This document shows positions 11,864-24,480 of a DNA stretch of 64,000 nucleotides, in pieces. The notes below the pieces were generated by a model, which was not told where the DNA came from, searched no databases, and saw only the letters and a program-made list of their open reading frames with translations. Both the position numbers and the translations under genes were made by a program. The stretch comes from Rhizopus arrhizus (Eukaryota; Mucoromycota; Mucoromycetes; Mucorales; Rhizopodaceae), in assembly GCA_024220505.1 (NCBI GenBank), contig JAKZZE010000022.1, forward strand, positions 186,001 through 250,000, given 5' to 3'. Position 1 is the first letter of the stretch; each line of letters starts with the position of its first letter.

Positions 11864-12875
11864 AGAGAAAGCTTGGCTAAGGTATTTCAAGGTTAAAGAA
11901 CATCCTTCTTAGATTGTCTAAAAAAATACTCTGTTAGTTGTATAGAAAAAATAAAATTGTCTCATTTTTATTTTCAGGTTGTCCAATAAAAATTAAGACT
12001 TTTCCTATTTTTAAATTATAATATTGTAGGCACTAACGGGGAGAATCTTCATCCTAAAACAAAATCTCTAAAGGCTTTCAACTCAATATTCCAAGCTCCA
12101 CTCGTAATTATATTTTTCGAGTATAACGTTTTACACTGCCACAATGAATTTACAATATAGCCTTTTTATCACAGTCATCCGAGCCGTATGTAAAACTCAT
12201 TGGCAACGATTCTTTGAACAGACTCCTGTCTGGACGAGATTGGCATCAATCAAATAAAAAAAGAATTACCAAAATTATCTACTTTCAATCATTTGCAAAT
12301 ATCTTTTGTATTTTCATGACAAGTCACTGTTTAACACATTTGTACCACTTTTATATCCTTATATCCTTTGATGAGTTTTAATAAACATAAAAAAAAACCT
12401 TTGAAATTTTTTTTTTTTTTTTTTTTTTTTTCCAGTCTTGTAGATCAATTTACTTGTGCTCTAGAAAAAAATTTAAATACTTTCTTTTTTCACCTTTTTT
12501 CACATTTTCTACTCCTTTTTCCTCTTTTTTTTTTTTATCCATCCTTTTTTTTTTCCTCTTCAACCAATTGATTAATTATTGAAATTACTACTTTATTCTT
12601 TTCCCTTTTTGTAGCTCTGGCATGATTTCTTTGCGTTTGCAAAAGTGCAATTATAATTATCGGAGTAGATTTTAATACTTTCTTTTAACATTTACTGTAT
12701 AAAAAAGCATCTATTTCATTCATATTCTCCTTTATCCTTTATTTCTCTTTTATATACGCATAATACACATATAAGCCTATACAAATACGCTTACACAAAT
12801 ACGCTTATACATATACGCTTCTACAAATACGTCTCATATATCAACAAAAATATCAAAAAAAAATTATCTAAGAAA
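11864..12875. other. Gene-free region, 5' flank of the copper-fist gene
   Basis: About 1 kb without coding signal. It contains a T25 tract (12407-12431), pyrimidine-rich DNA typical of fungal promoters (12480-12620), and a short degenerate repeat (12780-12835) in which ACAAATACGC-like units recur about five times. Confidence 0.4.
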
Positions 12876-14455
12876 ATGTATATCAACGGTTTAAAATATG
12901 CTTGCTCAACTTGTATTAAGGTATCTTCAAGCAAAAAAAAAAAAAAGATTACTTGTCCTATTTATAAATAAATGCATTTCTTTACATAGGGCCATCGTTC
13001 TTCTAGCTGCAGTCACGTTGACCGACCATTGTTTGAAATTCGTAAAAAGGGTCGTCCAGTAAGTCAGTGTACCTATTGCAGAGACCTTCGTAAAACAAAA
13101 CAAGTCCATATCAAATGTGCATGCAATAGCAAAAAAGGTTAGTTATTTTTTTATTGAAAGGAGGAGCATTTTTCAAACCATTTTATTATACATGATAAGG
13201 TGATCAACAGCAACCTGTTTTAATTTATCGAAATAACAATAACAACAGTAATAATACTTCACCTACTACTTGTTCAGTTCATAACAATGATGATGTAATT
13301 CCAAGTAAACAGTGTATCTGCCCTGCAAACAATAGCACTCCCATGATACGGTCATCTTCTGCGACACAACCCTATCTTTCGCCTAATGTCTCGCAAGAAA
13401 TTACACGGGAATCTGTGATGTCGGCGCCACTCTGTACAACCTCATTGGTAAAAAAAGAAGAAACACCTTCTTATTCTTGGGCATTAGTTACATCTCCGCC
13501 TACCAACCATGCTGACTTATCTTATGCTTCAAATTCTTCAACGGCAACAACAATTACACCCGTGAACGAAGAGTCTAATAATTTTCATCTTGGATTTATA
13601 TTTCATAAACCCTCCAATGCAAGTAGAATCCTAGATGGTCAACCTAAAATTCACAAGCGGCGCTCAGTGAAAAAGAGCCCTGCTTCTACGCCTATAAGAA
13701 ATTTACCTACGAATGTAAATTATGATACAATTATGAATACAGATAGCTTGACCGGTCTCTCAACACCACATTCTACTGTTTCATCTCAAGGACCTATGGA
13801 TATGCAATTTGATTATCTCACACAGCAACTCGAAGTTCTATCGAACCATAAACATACACAAGACTTGATGGGAGAAGATTTGACAAATACAGAAGAATTA
13901 ACAGCAATTTTGAATAATGTATTTCAAAAAGAAGATGAACAATCCTCAATTGAAGCAATGCTTCAAGACGGTCAAATGCTATCCAACGTATCCCATGCCA
14001 TTCCTTCTTTACCTGAGATTCCTCTTACAACTATGCCAACACCTATTCCCCAGCCATCACCTGTGGGTGCACCAAATGTCAATCGATCTCACTGTGGTAG
14101 CTTTGTACCTAGCTCTCAATGCTGTAAACCAGTGGGTAGCTCTGGAGGTGAATCTGTTGTGATCACCATCACACCACTGGTCGCCCCTAATAAGCAAGAC
14201 CAACAAAGGCAGCATCAGCAACAGCTGCAAAATCCTCACTCTACGACCACGCGTATTGTTACATGCTACTGCGGCAATCAATGTACTTGCCCGGGTTGCC
14301 TGGTGCATCCTGGTAATTTTTTTTTGGGAAGTGATCCATATTCTGGTCCACTGATAAACCCTTCCTCTTCTGCATCTTCCTCTTGCTATGGCTCAGATGA
14401 TGAAGATATTGCTTCCATTTATAGTAACCACAATAATGCCAATTTTACTTTTTGA
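12876..14455 (+). CDS. cuf1: Copper-fist transcription factor (Cuf1/Mac1/Ace1 type), 482 aa
   Basis: Copper-responsive DNA-binding regulator, expected in the nucleus. Exons 12876-12920, 12990-13137 and 13200-14455 join in phase. Residues 1-62 form the copper fist: MYINGLKYACSTCIK, the GHRSSSC zinc/copper motif and the KGRP minor-groove motif at about 35-38, then CTYC and CAC cysteines. The centre is long, Ser/Thr/Pro-rich and probably disordered. Near the C-terminus (about 420-434) lies a CxCx3CxCx2Cx2H cluster (CYCGNQCTCPGCLVH), the arrangement used for copper sensing in Cuf1/Mac1-type activators of copper and iron uptake genes. Ace1-type metallothionein regulators usually lack it, so an uptake regulator is the better guess. 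The intron after codon 15 splits the copper-fist domain. An acidic patch (SDDEDIAS) sits in the tail. Confidence 0.9.
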
Positions 14456-17054
14456 TTGTAAATATGCCCCCCTTAAAATTCAATAAAAAAAACACACACA
14501 GTGTGTATACATGCAATTATGTAATCTTGTTTTCTGCGAAATTTGAGGCATTTTTCTTATTTGGTCTAAAAATGAAAAAAAAAAATTTTTTTTCTCATTC
14601 TTTTGCCCGCTTTGTAGAACATCGTGGCCGACTTCATTTATGTGAGACAAGAAATAGATGAAACACAACAAAGGTTAATTTATAATAATTACCATTTGGC
14701 ATGCAGGGTATAGTGTATCTTTAGATGCCTTCTCCTATAAAAACGTATTCATATTGAAGAAAAACACGTGAAAAGAAATAAAAAAGTGGCGCGGTAACAT
14801 AAACTAATAAATGTTGGGGAGTGAGGCGAGAGAAGCTGTGGCTTGAGTGAACTTAAACATTTACCCCCAACAAGATGCTATTGAATTAAAACGCAAGATT
14901 GTGTCTTGTTGCAGTAGACAGATGCTTGAGTTTTTATAAACATCATGACTAATATTACTTTCACTTTGTTTTAAGACATATGAAGCTATATTTATGGAAA
15001 GTGCAGCTGATTTGTGAATGCTTTATTAATTTAATGTTACACTTTTGTGAAATTTGCAGGTGTTTCTTTTTCTAAACGCCTTTAATTGTGGCACAACGTA
15101 TAATGTGATACCAAATATAGATTTTCCTTAATATATTTATAAAAAATAAAGAGACGTCTGAGAATGATATGAATCTAAAGAATCAGGATGATTTGAATAA
15201 AAGAGATATTGTATAAGATCGAGTTGGTCAACTTGAAGTTATTTATCTGTGATGTAGCAGAAATAAACACCTACTGGGTATTTAAAGAAGATGTTTCCAT
15301 GACAAAGTATTAATGGGCATTGTAAATGAGAGAAAGAACATAAACCCAGAGTATCCACAGTTTAGTAGCATCTATAAAAGGCATCTGGTACAGAAATCAT
15401 AACATGGAGCGGATAACATCTTGATCAGATCTAATGCAAAGTCAACGTACAAAAACCTGTTCACAGTCCTCCTCTGTTTCTGCGCAAAATCAGCAAGGGA
15501 GAAGGAACCATAGACCGAAAAACGGATATAGTGATCGGAAATGAAACTTGGATAAATTGAACAAGCGTCAAATTCCAATTTTTGTCCTAATAAGAACGTT
15601 TGTAAAAATTGCGAGACTTTTTGAAAGCTTTGGGATAAATAAGATTTTGCTATTGAATGTTACTAAAGAAAGACACAGGAAATTTAAAAGCTTGCTTCTC
15701 TGTTTTCATACCTTGTCCAAAAAAAAAAAATCCCCGCGTCAGGTCCATCATTGGTAATTATGCACTGTTATTGTTTTATTTCTTAACTCTATTGATCAGT
15801 GGATCATCAAGACAAAGAAATACTGTAAATAACCTTTTTCGCGCGAGCTTAGTGCTTTTCTATAGAGCTGAAAGATGAGAATATGGAGGAAGAAAAGGTA
15901 CTGATAGTTTCTTTTCTATAATTGCTTGGTTTATCTTTTCCAAACACTGTATGCTGGCACTGTTCATTTTCAAATGAATCATTTGCATGTTATGTTTGTC
16001 TATATCATCTGTAATAATGCTTGCAAATCCCAGCAAGTACCTACGAGATGTATAGATGCTATTAAGCTTTTTTTGCTTCCATATTTTTTTTTTTTGTTAT
16101 TAAATAAAATGAGATCCCATAATAATATTAGTAATAACAGAATAATGTATACAGTTAATTGCTTCCAATCATTTGAAATATCACTTATTACCATCCAATT
16201 GCTTACGATCGTTTTTCTTTGCATCCTTCTTGATTTTAGATAGGAAACATGGCGCAATCTGAAGCCAAATTTGACATCTTACATGACATCGTCTTTTTGG
16301 CAAGCTGGTGCCGTTTTGTCATACCAACCATTTGCTCCATAAGCATCCTTGATTTTTCATTCTATTCGTATTATAGGAGCCACATGTTAGTAAACGAACC
16401 TATAAAGATAAGAAAGGCGAATACCAGAGTCTTTGGATATCTACATAAACCCTACCAACAAGTATAATATAACTAAAAATTTAATATATTTAATTGTTGT
16501 ACAACTAATTGATCTTTCAGCTATACTACAGTATTCATTGAAATGAGAGACTAACTATAAAAGTTCATTTTACCACGTTAAAAGTTGAATAGAGTACCAC
16601 TGTTTGTTTAACACTGTGGTAAATCCAGTTAATATTTTTGCTGGGCTCCATATATTCTCATAAATTTTATAATGCTTTCCTAGGTTACTTTGTATCTAAA
16701 CACAAAATTTCTGTGCGTAAAATAAAATAACCACTATCTTCTATAGCATGTAACCCTTCACATATTTCATTCATATATAATTTGTGAGTCCTGAGTCTAC
16801 TGTCATATGCACTTAAAATAGACCAGTTGTATAATTATGTTCATAAGCGACTGCGGCATGATTATTACTCTGTATCTGGTAATGAACCGTTTTATTTTAT
16901 AAAACAAACGATATAAAAAAGTCACTTTTCTTTTATATATCTATTTGACGTCAAATATACAGTCAACCGATGTTTCTTTTGTGATAAATTCAGTAAAGTA
17001 GTTCTAGTTGATTCTATATTAAAAAAAATCATACGCAAATAAACCAATGGAAGA
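14456..17054. other. 2.6-kb gene-free region between convergent genes
   Basis: 3' flanks of the copper-fist gene (plus) and the SPX transporter (minus). It contains short ORFs (for example 15926-16243 plus and 16000-16257 minus overlapping it) with hydrophobic low-complexity translations and no recognised motif. I see no supported gene. Confidence 0.4.
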
Positions 17055-19551
17055 TCAGAATCCAATAAGAACCATTATTCCATAGCCAACAGTTGCTATG
17101 AGTAAAGTAGCAAAGATACTAGAAGGAATACCATTCATCAAAAAGTCTTTGGTACTCAAGTAAGGTGTTCCAAGTTCATTTTCTTGTGAAATTGCATTCA
17201 TATTAGGGAATCCAGATACAGGAAGTCCCATAGCCGCTGAACAAACAAATGCAGTTCCCTAAAATAATAAAATCAATTTTTTTGTCTTTCATTAAAAAGT
17301 CCATTTCTTACCATCACAAGCATTCTTGGCTGGGGATCTGCTAGTTGAGAGCCAACTTCTGCAACAATTGGTAATACAATTAAAGCAGCCACTGTATGAC
17401 TGATAAATGTAGCAATGACAAGTACCAAACAGCTAAATACAAACAGGACCTGAAACGCGGAGAGATCAGTAACAAGCGTTTCAATCTGAGATGCAATCGT
17501 TTTCAATAAGCCCGAACTTTCGACAGCTTTGCCCAATGCAATTCCACCCATGGCGAGCACAATTACATTCCACAAGAAGCTGTTGAAATCATCCTTTGTA
17601 AGCAATCCGGTGCCGAAAAATGCAATCAGAGGTAGTATAGCAATTACGCCCATGTCGCCAAAAACAGATTCATAGGTGTGAGCCAAGCACCAAAGAACTA
17701 TGGTAAATAAGGTAACGAGAATGACATAGATTTGTGTGAGTGTAATAGGGTCAGAACTTGCGCGAATAGTGTGAATTTGAGGTGTTTGCTTCTCTGGATT
17801 ATAGTTCCAAAGTAACCAGGTCCAAATGATTAAATTACCAAGGATGGAGAGCGGGATAGATATAATAAACCATTCACCCCAAGAAGGAGCAGGGTCCATA
17901 TTTTGGATAGCAATAATATTTTGTGGTGAGGAAATGGGAGATGCCATACCACCTAAATTGGATGCCAATGCAATGCCAATGATCAAACAAGGAGCAAACT
18001 TGGAATCAGAGGGCAAAGTGCGAAGAATGGGCTATCATAAGCAATAAGTTTCTTCTTTTTTTTTTCAATTATGTTTTTTCTTATTTACTTGAATAAGAGA
18101 AAAGCAAAGGACAGGGGCAGCCACGTTACTGATCCACATACTGGCGACTGTAGCAACCATCATGCTAACAAGTAGTACCCTATTTGGTCGTGTACCAGCC
18201 TTCGAAAGCACAAAGGTTGCCATGGATTTCGCAATACCAAACTTGCTTAACGCACCAGCAATAGAAAAACCACCCAAAAGTAACATAATTACAGGAGAAA
18301 ACATAGCACCAAAAACTCGTTTTGTTGCGTCAGGAGCAGAAAGTCGGGTAAATTTACCATCGTCTGAACGCATAACGCGCAAGGTAATAATAAGTAGTGG
18401 AACAAGTAGAGCTGTAACAAAAAGAGGCATTACCTATAAAAAAATGAGAACCTCAAATTCAGTCATTTTTCTAGTTACATTACCTCACCGGCCCACAGCA
18501 TACTTGCAAATACCAATATAGCCAAACATCGATTTTGTTCAACCGTATCAAATAATTCAACCTTTAGCAAAACAATAAACACCACAAGACATACGATCAA
18601 GTAAAAATAGCTCATCACTTGTTCACGTGTAATTTGGAGTGTTCCAAAGGGCGTGTAGATTGACGTAGGTTTAACGCCTACAGTTTGTGTTCGACGTTCT
18701 TGACCAATCAAGTCTCTCCAAACAGTATTCCTTTCCCATACGATATGCTCCCTCAAATGTGTTTTTAATTCTTCAATCGCCTGGTCCAAATCATTGTAGG
18801 TTGCCAAGATAGCATAGGCTCTTTCAGTCTGCTGTATACGTTCATTAAGCCTTGACTTTGTAACTGCTTGAAAGGGATAGGCAGTCATAACATAATTGGA
18901 TGTATAATATCGTTTCAAGTCACTGTTTGTAATCTTGTCGTACTTTTTCAATATTTTGGCAAAGGCTGTCAGGTTCAATGCCACAAACGATTTGAGTTCG
19001 GATAACAAGACAAACATATCTACGATACGTCGCTTCAAATCATCATAATGTTGACTAATGGGGTCCATATCCGACATATTATTAGAGATCACGGTCGTTT
19101 GCATAAAGTCGTCGTCTTCTTCATTTGAGTGTCGGTGAGGAGACACAGGATGTGTTTGACCATGTTGTGATGACTGATTGGCATGTTCAAATTCATCAAT
19201 CAGCTTATCCAACTCGTCGTAAAGTTCAGTTTCCTTTTTAGCATAGAATTTGGATATCTTTTCCAACGACTTGTTTAAGGACTCCATAAATGTTTGGTTA
19301 TCAGCTTCAACTGGGTTATCGCTGATAAGCGCCGTACGTTCGCCTGCTTCCTCGTCAATGGAAGCACGACGACTTGAAATGATTAGCCTGTCTTTTTCAA
19401 TTTGATAAATTTGTTTCTTGAGATTGGAATATCTAATAAAAGAAATGAGCCATTCAAGTAGTTCACTAACAACAACTCCTTTTTTTTACGGTAAATAGTA
19501 ATCAGTCCAATCAGGAACAGAATTAAATTGTATTTGGTGAGAAAACTTCAT
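17055..19551 (-). CDS. SPX-domain phosphate transporter, Pho87/Pho90/Pho91 type (DASS/SLC13 fold), 759 aa
   Basis: Low-affinity phosphate transporter with an N-terminal SPX sensor for inositol pyrophosphates. Exons: 19551-19490, 19432-18484, 18433-18089, 18031-17312 and 17258-17055 (2280 nt, all phases agree). The SPX domain starts MKFSHQIQFNSVPDWTDYYL and continues through YSNLKKQIYQIE, the KISKFYAKKETELYDELDKL helix and KILKKYDKIT, the Lys-rich phosphate-sensing surface. From about residue 310 the protein is membranous and matches the divalent-anion:Na+ symporter fold, with conserved WISNVAAPVLCFSLIQ, GIALASNLGGMASPISSPQN (substrate loop) and HTVAALIVLPIVAEVGSQLA. Yeast counterparts are about 880-920 aa, so this is a compact version. 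Plasma-membrane (Pho87/90) versus vacuolar (Pho91) location cannot be decided from sequence. Confidence 0.9.
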
Positions 19552-19624
19552 TCTCTTTCAACAGACTTTGAGCTTATATGTGAAACAAGAATATGTAGTG
19601 CTCGAGCAACAACAACAACAACAA

Positions 19625-19658
<34 letters not shown>

Positions 19659-21434
19659 CATCTTGTAAAAAAAAGCAAAGGGCCGGAGTCTCAACAATAA
19701 ACAAACATGCAAAAAACATACAAAATGATGGTCATTCCTGTCAGTACTGGCTAAAAATCATAATAATAATAATAATAATAATAATTAAACTGTTTTATTT
19801 CAAGACGTTATCATTAGTTTATGGTGCTTACCCGACTAAGAGTATTTATTATAAACTAGTGAATTCTTAGAAAAAGCAATCGTATTTAAATCTACTTAAA
19901 GTGCGTTGGTTTTATTAGTGACAAAGGCTTTGTAGTTAATCTATTTTGCTATACCACATCTGCTGCCTCCCATTTGGTAAATACTAGGACAAGCTTAGCT
20001 CTTTTCTTCCTTCTTTTGTTACTACGTCCAGCTACTTAGATCAACAACATTACGCAGAACATATTCAAGGCTGTCGATTCTTTTAGATATAAGGACGCTC
20101 AACCACTATCTATTCTTCTATGTTTAGCTTCGTCTTCGGTTCCTGCTTAATACTGAATAACTCAATCATAACACAAGAGACTAGATATACCTTGATTTTT
20201 TATCAACATAAGTGTTGGATGAATATATAAGCAATTACTCTATGATTTAATGACTATTGAGCATTAAAGGACTCATCGTTAATAGCATTATTTGTATAAT
20301 TTGTTTTTTTGTAAAACTAATTTTGATTATTATACATGTAAACCTTTAATAAATTTCACATTTAACTTTAAAAATTGCAATTCATAGTCGTTCATGTGTT
20401 AAAACTGGCAAAAGAAAATACAATTCAGTAAAACCAGATGCTTGTCTTTGTTTACATATAGGCGGTTCTTCCATAAAGGTGATCTTGGAGCACATACTAT
20501 TGCAAATGGCTATTAGAGCTATGGATATGAGGTAATATGCAAGAAAGCAGAGTATCATCGGAAAGAGTATATGTAAATTGTATCATGAATTTTGTAATAG
20601 TACAATATATACAAAAAAAAAAAAAAAAAAAAAAAAAAAACAGCAAGTAAACGCTGCATTTATTCCTGAAAATAGTGTATTGAATACAAATGTGGAAGAG
20701 TTTTACTGAATTCAAGCCAATTGGATCATTGATTAACTATAAGGTAATTCGACTAAACAAGAACATAATCACCAACAAAAGCATACTGTGTAATTTGCAC
20801 CTTTAAGTCGAACCTCCTCTTCAAATGAGCTTATTTCAATTGTTATTGATATTGTTGGCATGCTGTTTTAAATTTATTGCTCTATATATTACTTTATCGT
20901 TCATAACCTGTTTCTTTACTGGGACTGACTGGTGTGTTGTATTGCACAAAACAGTATGAAGATGTGCCAATTGCCATTAAAATACACTTTCTAAATGGCG
21001 GGCTTAATCTGAAATACTTCATGAACGAAAAAGGTTCATATCAATTATTAAATTGTACAGTGAACAACGCATCATTTCTCTGTTTAGAAAACACTGGAAG
21101 CTAAAAATATGCATATGTGTCTTTGTTCTAGAATAGAATAAAAAAGTTTATAATAACATAAAGTCGCCATCATGAACGTTATAGGAATAAATAAAATTTG
21201 AATTACTTTCTAAAATTACAAAAAAATGGAATACAGTTATCCTCAAAGGTTTGAGTGAAAAAGCTCAAAAGAATTTTTAGTGCTTAATTTCATAATCGAA
21301 ATTTAACCCTTAATAGCAAAGTATGAAAATAAACAAGGCTTTTTTTTTTGTCCAAAAAGGCCGGCTTTCGGAACGATCTATATGTTTTTTATTGTATATA
21401 TATATAAGAGAAGGGACATTCTATTACAAATGAT
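19552..21434. other. Gene-free region with microsatellites
   Basis: 5' flank of the SPX transporter. It carries (CAA)n running into an A31 tract (about 19605-19656), an (AAT)n tract (about 19764-19786) and a poly-A tract near 20612-20640. The remaining DNA is AT-rich without coding signal. Confidence 0.5.
19605..19656. repeat. (CAA)n microsatellite fused to an A31 tract
   Basis: About six CAA units from 19605 merge into 31 A (19626-19656), lying just upstream of the SPX-transporter start codon on its non-template side. Confidence 0.85.
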
Positions 21435-22223
21435 TTAACAGAAAGTGACTGTATAACCGTCAGAGGGAGAGCAAGCATACATGGATGTATTGTCATCATA
21501 AGCATAACTGTAAACATCAGGACAAGCATTCTTGACAGGAATAGAATACTTGCTAGCTTTACATGTGCCACGAGCTTCGCTATCACCAGTACAACAATAT
21601 TCATCGGTACCATAAGCACTACAAGCAGACTTACAGCCAATCACTTTACCATTGCTATCTTTATCTTGGAGGTCTTCAGGACATTCAGGAAGAGAAGAAC
21701 AAGCGGGAGAACCGCATTCGTATTTTCCATCAGAAGATCCACCATTAGGAGAAATAGAAATGGGCAAGTTGAAACCATCAACAAAGGAAACATCATAATA
21801 GTCCTTTCCATTGGCACCAGACAAGAGGAACTCAGCAAGAGAGGAAGGGGATCCCGATTGACAATCACTACCACCATCACAGCCTTCACGGGCCCAGATG
21901 CGACCACCCCAGTTGGAAGGGACAGAGACCTTGGTGGAACCACCAGCAGAGACAGAAGTGGACTTGCCGGCGCCACCACCATTAGTAAGCTGGTTGACTT
22001 GAATAGAGTTACTGCAGCTGTTTTTGACAGTGATAGTTACATCACCACCACTGGACTTGGAGCTGCTGGAACTAGTAGAAGCACTGGAACTGGCAGACTT
22101 GGAAGGACTTGATGTGCTTGTGGCACTGACTGAGCTTGAAGGACCAGCAGAACCAGCAGGAGCGGCCATAACGGTCATACCAGTAAGAGCAAGGAAAGAA
22201 ACGAGAGAAGAAATAGCAACCAT
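21435..22223 (-). CDS. Secreted thaumatin-like protein with Ser-rich linker, 262 aa
   Basis: Single-exon gene. The N-terminus is a signal peptide (MVAISSLVSFLALTGMTVMA, likely cleaved near residue 20), followed by a Ser/Thr/Ala-rich linker to about residue 58 that is a probable O-glycosylation region. The thaumatin domain follows, from DVTITVKNSCSNSIQV to the C-terminal TVTFC. Landmarks are SVPSNWGGRIWAREGC, the YYDVSFVDGFNLPISI core, and 14 Cys by my count (plant members usually have 16). Fungal thaumatin-like proteins are cell-wall or extracellular, some with beta-glucan-binding activity; no enzymatic role is shown here. Codon use is more C/T-biased than its neighbours, consistent with high expression. 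Confidence 0.9.
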   Translation of the reverse strand: MVAISSLVSFLALTGMTVMAAPAGSAGPSSSVSATSTSSPSKSASSSASTSSSSSKSSGGDVTITVKNSCSNSIQVNQLTNGGGAGKSTSVSAGGSTKVSVPSNWGGRIWAREGCDGGSDCQSGSPSSLAEFLLSGANGKDYYDVSFVDGFNLPISISPNGGSSDGKYECGSPACSSLPECPEDLQDKDSNGKVIGCKSACSAYGTDEYCCTGDSEARGTCKASKYSIPVKNACPDVYSYAYDDNTSMYACSPSDGYTVTFC

Positions 22224-22339
22224 AATGAATGAATGTAAATGAACGTATAAACGTATATCAAAGGATAGGAAAGTGGGTTTGGTTTGTAATAGAAAGATTG
22301 AATAATGAAAAAAAAAATTTGAACCTGAAAAGTGTCTAT

Positions 22340-22347
22340 TATTTATA
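22340..22347 (-). promoter_or_regulatory. TATA box of the thaumatin-like gene
   Basis: TATAAATA on the minus strand, about 117 bp upstream of the ATG at 22223, a usual fungal distance. Position and consensus are the only evidence. Confidence 0.45.
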
Positions 22348-23099
22348 CTTTTTTTCTCTCTTCCTTGAAGACTGAAACAACGCTTTGTCTTTAGAAGCGC
22401 TTTGTTTTGTTTCGCTGTGTTATTGCTTTAACCAGTGAGACATTTTCTTTGGACACATTTTAATTCTAGACCCTTGCCAAGAGTCGGACTGTTCCCCTCA
22501 AAAAAAAGAAAAAGAAAAGAAAACGTATTAAATGTTAAACATATCAAATGCTATATGAAACAGACCGTCATTGATCAGGATCGACATGTTTTTAGTCTGT
22601 CGGTGATTTGAATAATACGCAGTTGCCACGTTATTACTTACACCAGTAATACGATCCATAGAATCACCTTTTGAAGATACGTGCTATTCAATAGGTTGTG
22701 TATCTTATGTAGGTCTACGTACTTCCTTTATAGTAAGCTGCGTAAAGTGAAGCGAATTAGATTTATTTAAATAACAAGATTAATAAAAAATGATAAAAGG
22801 AAATAGAAAAGCAATTCAATGCACATACAAGATATAAAAAAGAAGAAACAAAAAAGATTAGATTCAATTGATGTGAATTAAAGCATATGTCTCATAATAA
22901 CTCTTCCCCTTTTAAAAGTGGGTGAATTATTTTCATGCTTGGTTTACACACTGACAATACTCTTTTATTTTTTTAATTTCATCTTTTATGTTAATCACTA
23001 TAAATTACGATCTTTTTTTTATTTTATTTTTCACTCTATTTGATATGCATTTCACTTAATGATAACTATATTAAAAGGTCTATGTAGTTCATAATTTTA
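22348..23099. other. Gene-free spacer
   Basis: AT-rich DNA without coding signal between the thaumatin-like gene promoter and the decayed Boi-type locus. Confidence 0.35.
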
Positions 23100-23930
23100 A
23101 AGCTGAAATAAAAACGAATTATATTTCTCTAAATGTGAAACTATTTTTATTGTACAAAAATATCATAGCTTCAATGATAAGTGGTTAATAGTAAAAATAA
23201 AAAATTCGGGATAATAATCATTGCAACTCCAATTGATGCTTTTTATTTTGGGTGAAAGATAAAAGTTGAAATATAGCTACTTCCAATAAGCTATATTTCA
23301 TATTAACTTTGTCAAATGCTGTATCTTCCTACACTTATACTATCCTCCAATTGAAATTTAAGCTATTCGGCGGGCAATGGCCAGTCACCTATTATATCAT
23401 AGTCAAAACTAATGAAATCCATCGTTCAATTTCTACTACACCCTTTATCTCCTGAAGATTGGGACATGACTCAAGTGAAAACTGGTTAATTACAATTGAT
23501 TTTGGTAATTTAGCAGCATATTTAAAAGTAAGATAATGACCTTATTATTATTGACTATTTCTCTTTTTTTGGCTCAAGAATTAGCAGATGTATTATTATA
23601 AGTATGTCTTTACCATTGATAAACGAATTAAATTATAAATAACCATTCATAAGCTATGAGAAGAGTGAATACAACACAATACAAATAAAATTAACTTTAA
23701 CATAGAGTAAAAAGATAAAACAATACTATTTTTTGATTTGTTTAGTAAAACGTTATGTTTTAGATTTCATGACGTCAAATGACAAAACAACGTAAGGGGC
23801 CCTCCTTTTTTACTTCATACGATCTAGATCCCCTCTCTTTACAAATGTTTATCACTCTCCTTATAGGAAGATAATTTGCAGCAATGTGATGGATTAGAGT
23901 AAAGTATCCTTTTTGTTTCTTTTATTTGTC

Positions 23931-23962
<32 letters not shown>

Positions 23963-24480
23963 GATTAAGTTGTAAAAACATGTTTTGCCATCAGTCTACT
24001 GCTTTACCTATAGATCATACCTGTATTCCACATTCAGATACTTTAGTCATGGATGGCTGGTTATATAAAAAGGGCGTAAATATACAAAATAAAACAAGCT
24101 TTGGTCTATATTGAAAGAGCTCCATTTGATTTAATTTAAAAATTTTAATGTATGTTTATAACACTTGGTATTAGTCAAGTTACAATGTAGGATGTATGTA
24201 TCAAAGGCATAATCAATTTACAAGGCTATCGCATTATTCCCGATGAATTCATGAAGGCGGGAGAATATTCACTCTAGTTACAGCTCAAAGAAGAGCGTAC
24301 GCTTTATTTTTATACAAACGAAGAAAATGACATGAAATTATGGGTCATAAATCTTATGAAATTTACCATCTCAAGGGTTTTTTCTACTCCTGTTCTTAGT
24401 TCTCGGGTCCTCAATACCATCTTTCTCGAGACTGCACACTTCATGCAGCCCAGGCCGCCTTCGACGTCAAATTGTAAGTC
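23100..24480 (+). pseudogene. Decayed Boi1/Boi2-family gene (SAM and PH domain remnants)
   Basis: Plus-strand fragments occur in the order expected for fungal Boi polarity scaffolds. At 23448-23527 is a SAM-domain piece (SPEDWDMTQVK, then after a 1-nt loss WLITIDFGNLAAYLK), followed by a plausible intron (23528-23578). At about 24033-24117 is the start of a PH domain (DTLVMDGWLYKKG...NKTSFGLY) ending in TGA. At about 24208-24477 is its remainder (INLQGYRIIPDEFMKAGEYS, a TAG, then LKEERTLYFYTNEENDMKLW and a tail ending RPRPPS). A weak SH3-like tail (DKWLIVKIKNSG) lies near 23180-23215. Stops and frameshifts in every part make it non-functional. An intact homologue presumably exists elsewhere in the genome. 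Confidence 0.62.
23931..23958. repeat. T28 homopolymer
   Basis: Uninterrupted T tract between the SAM and PH remnants of the decayed Boi-type locus. Confidence 0.85.

Noticed and set aside
21563..22242. Long ORFs antisense or out of frame to the thaumatin-like gene
   Set aside because: Shadows produced by its Ser/Thr/Gly-rich codons; the minus-strand frame has the signal peptide and thaumatin motifs.
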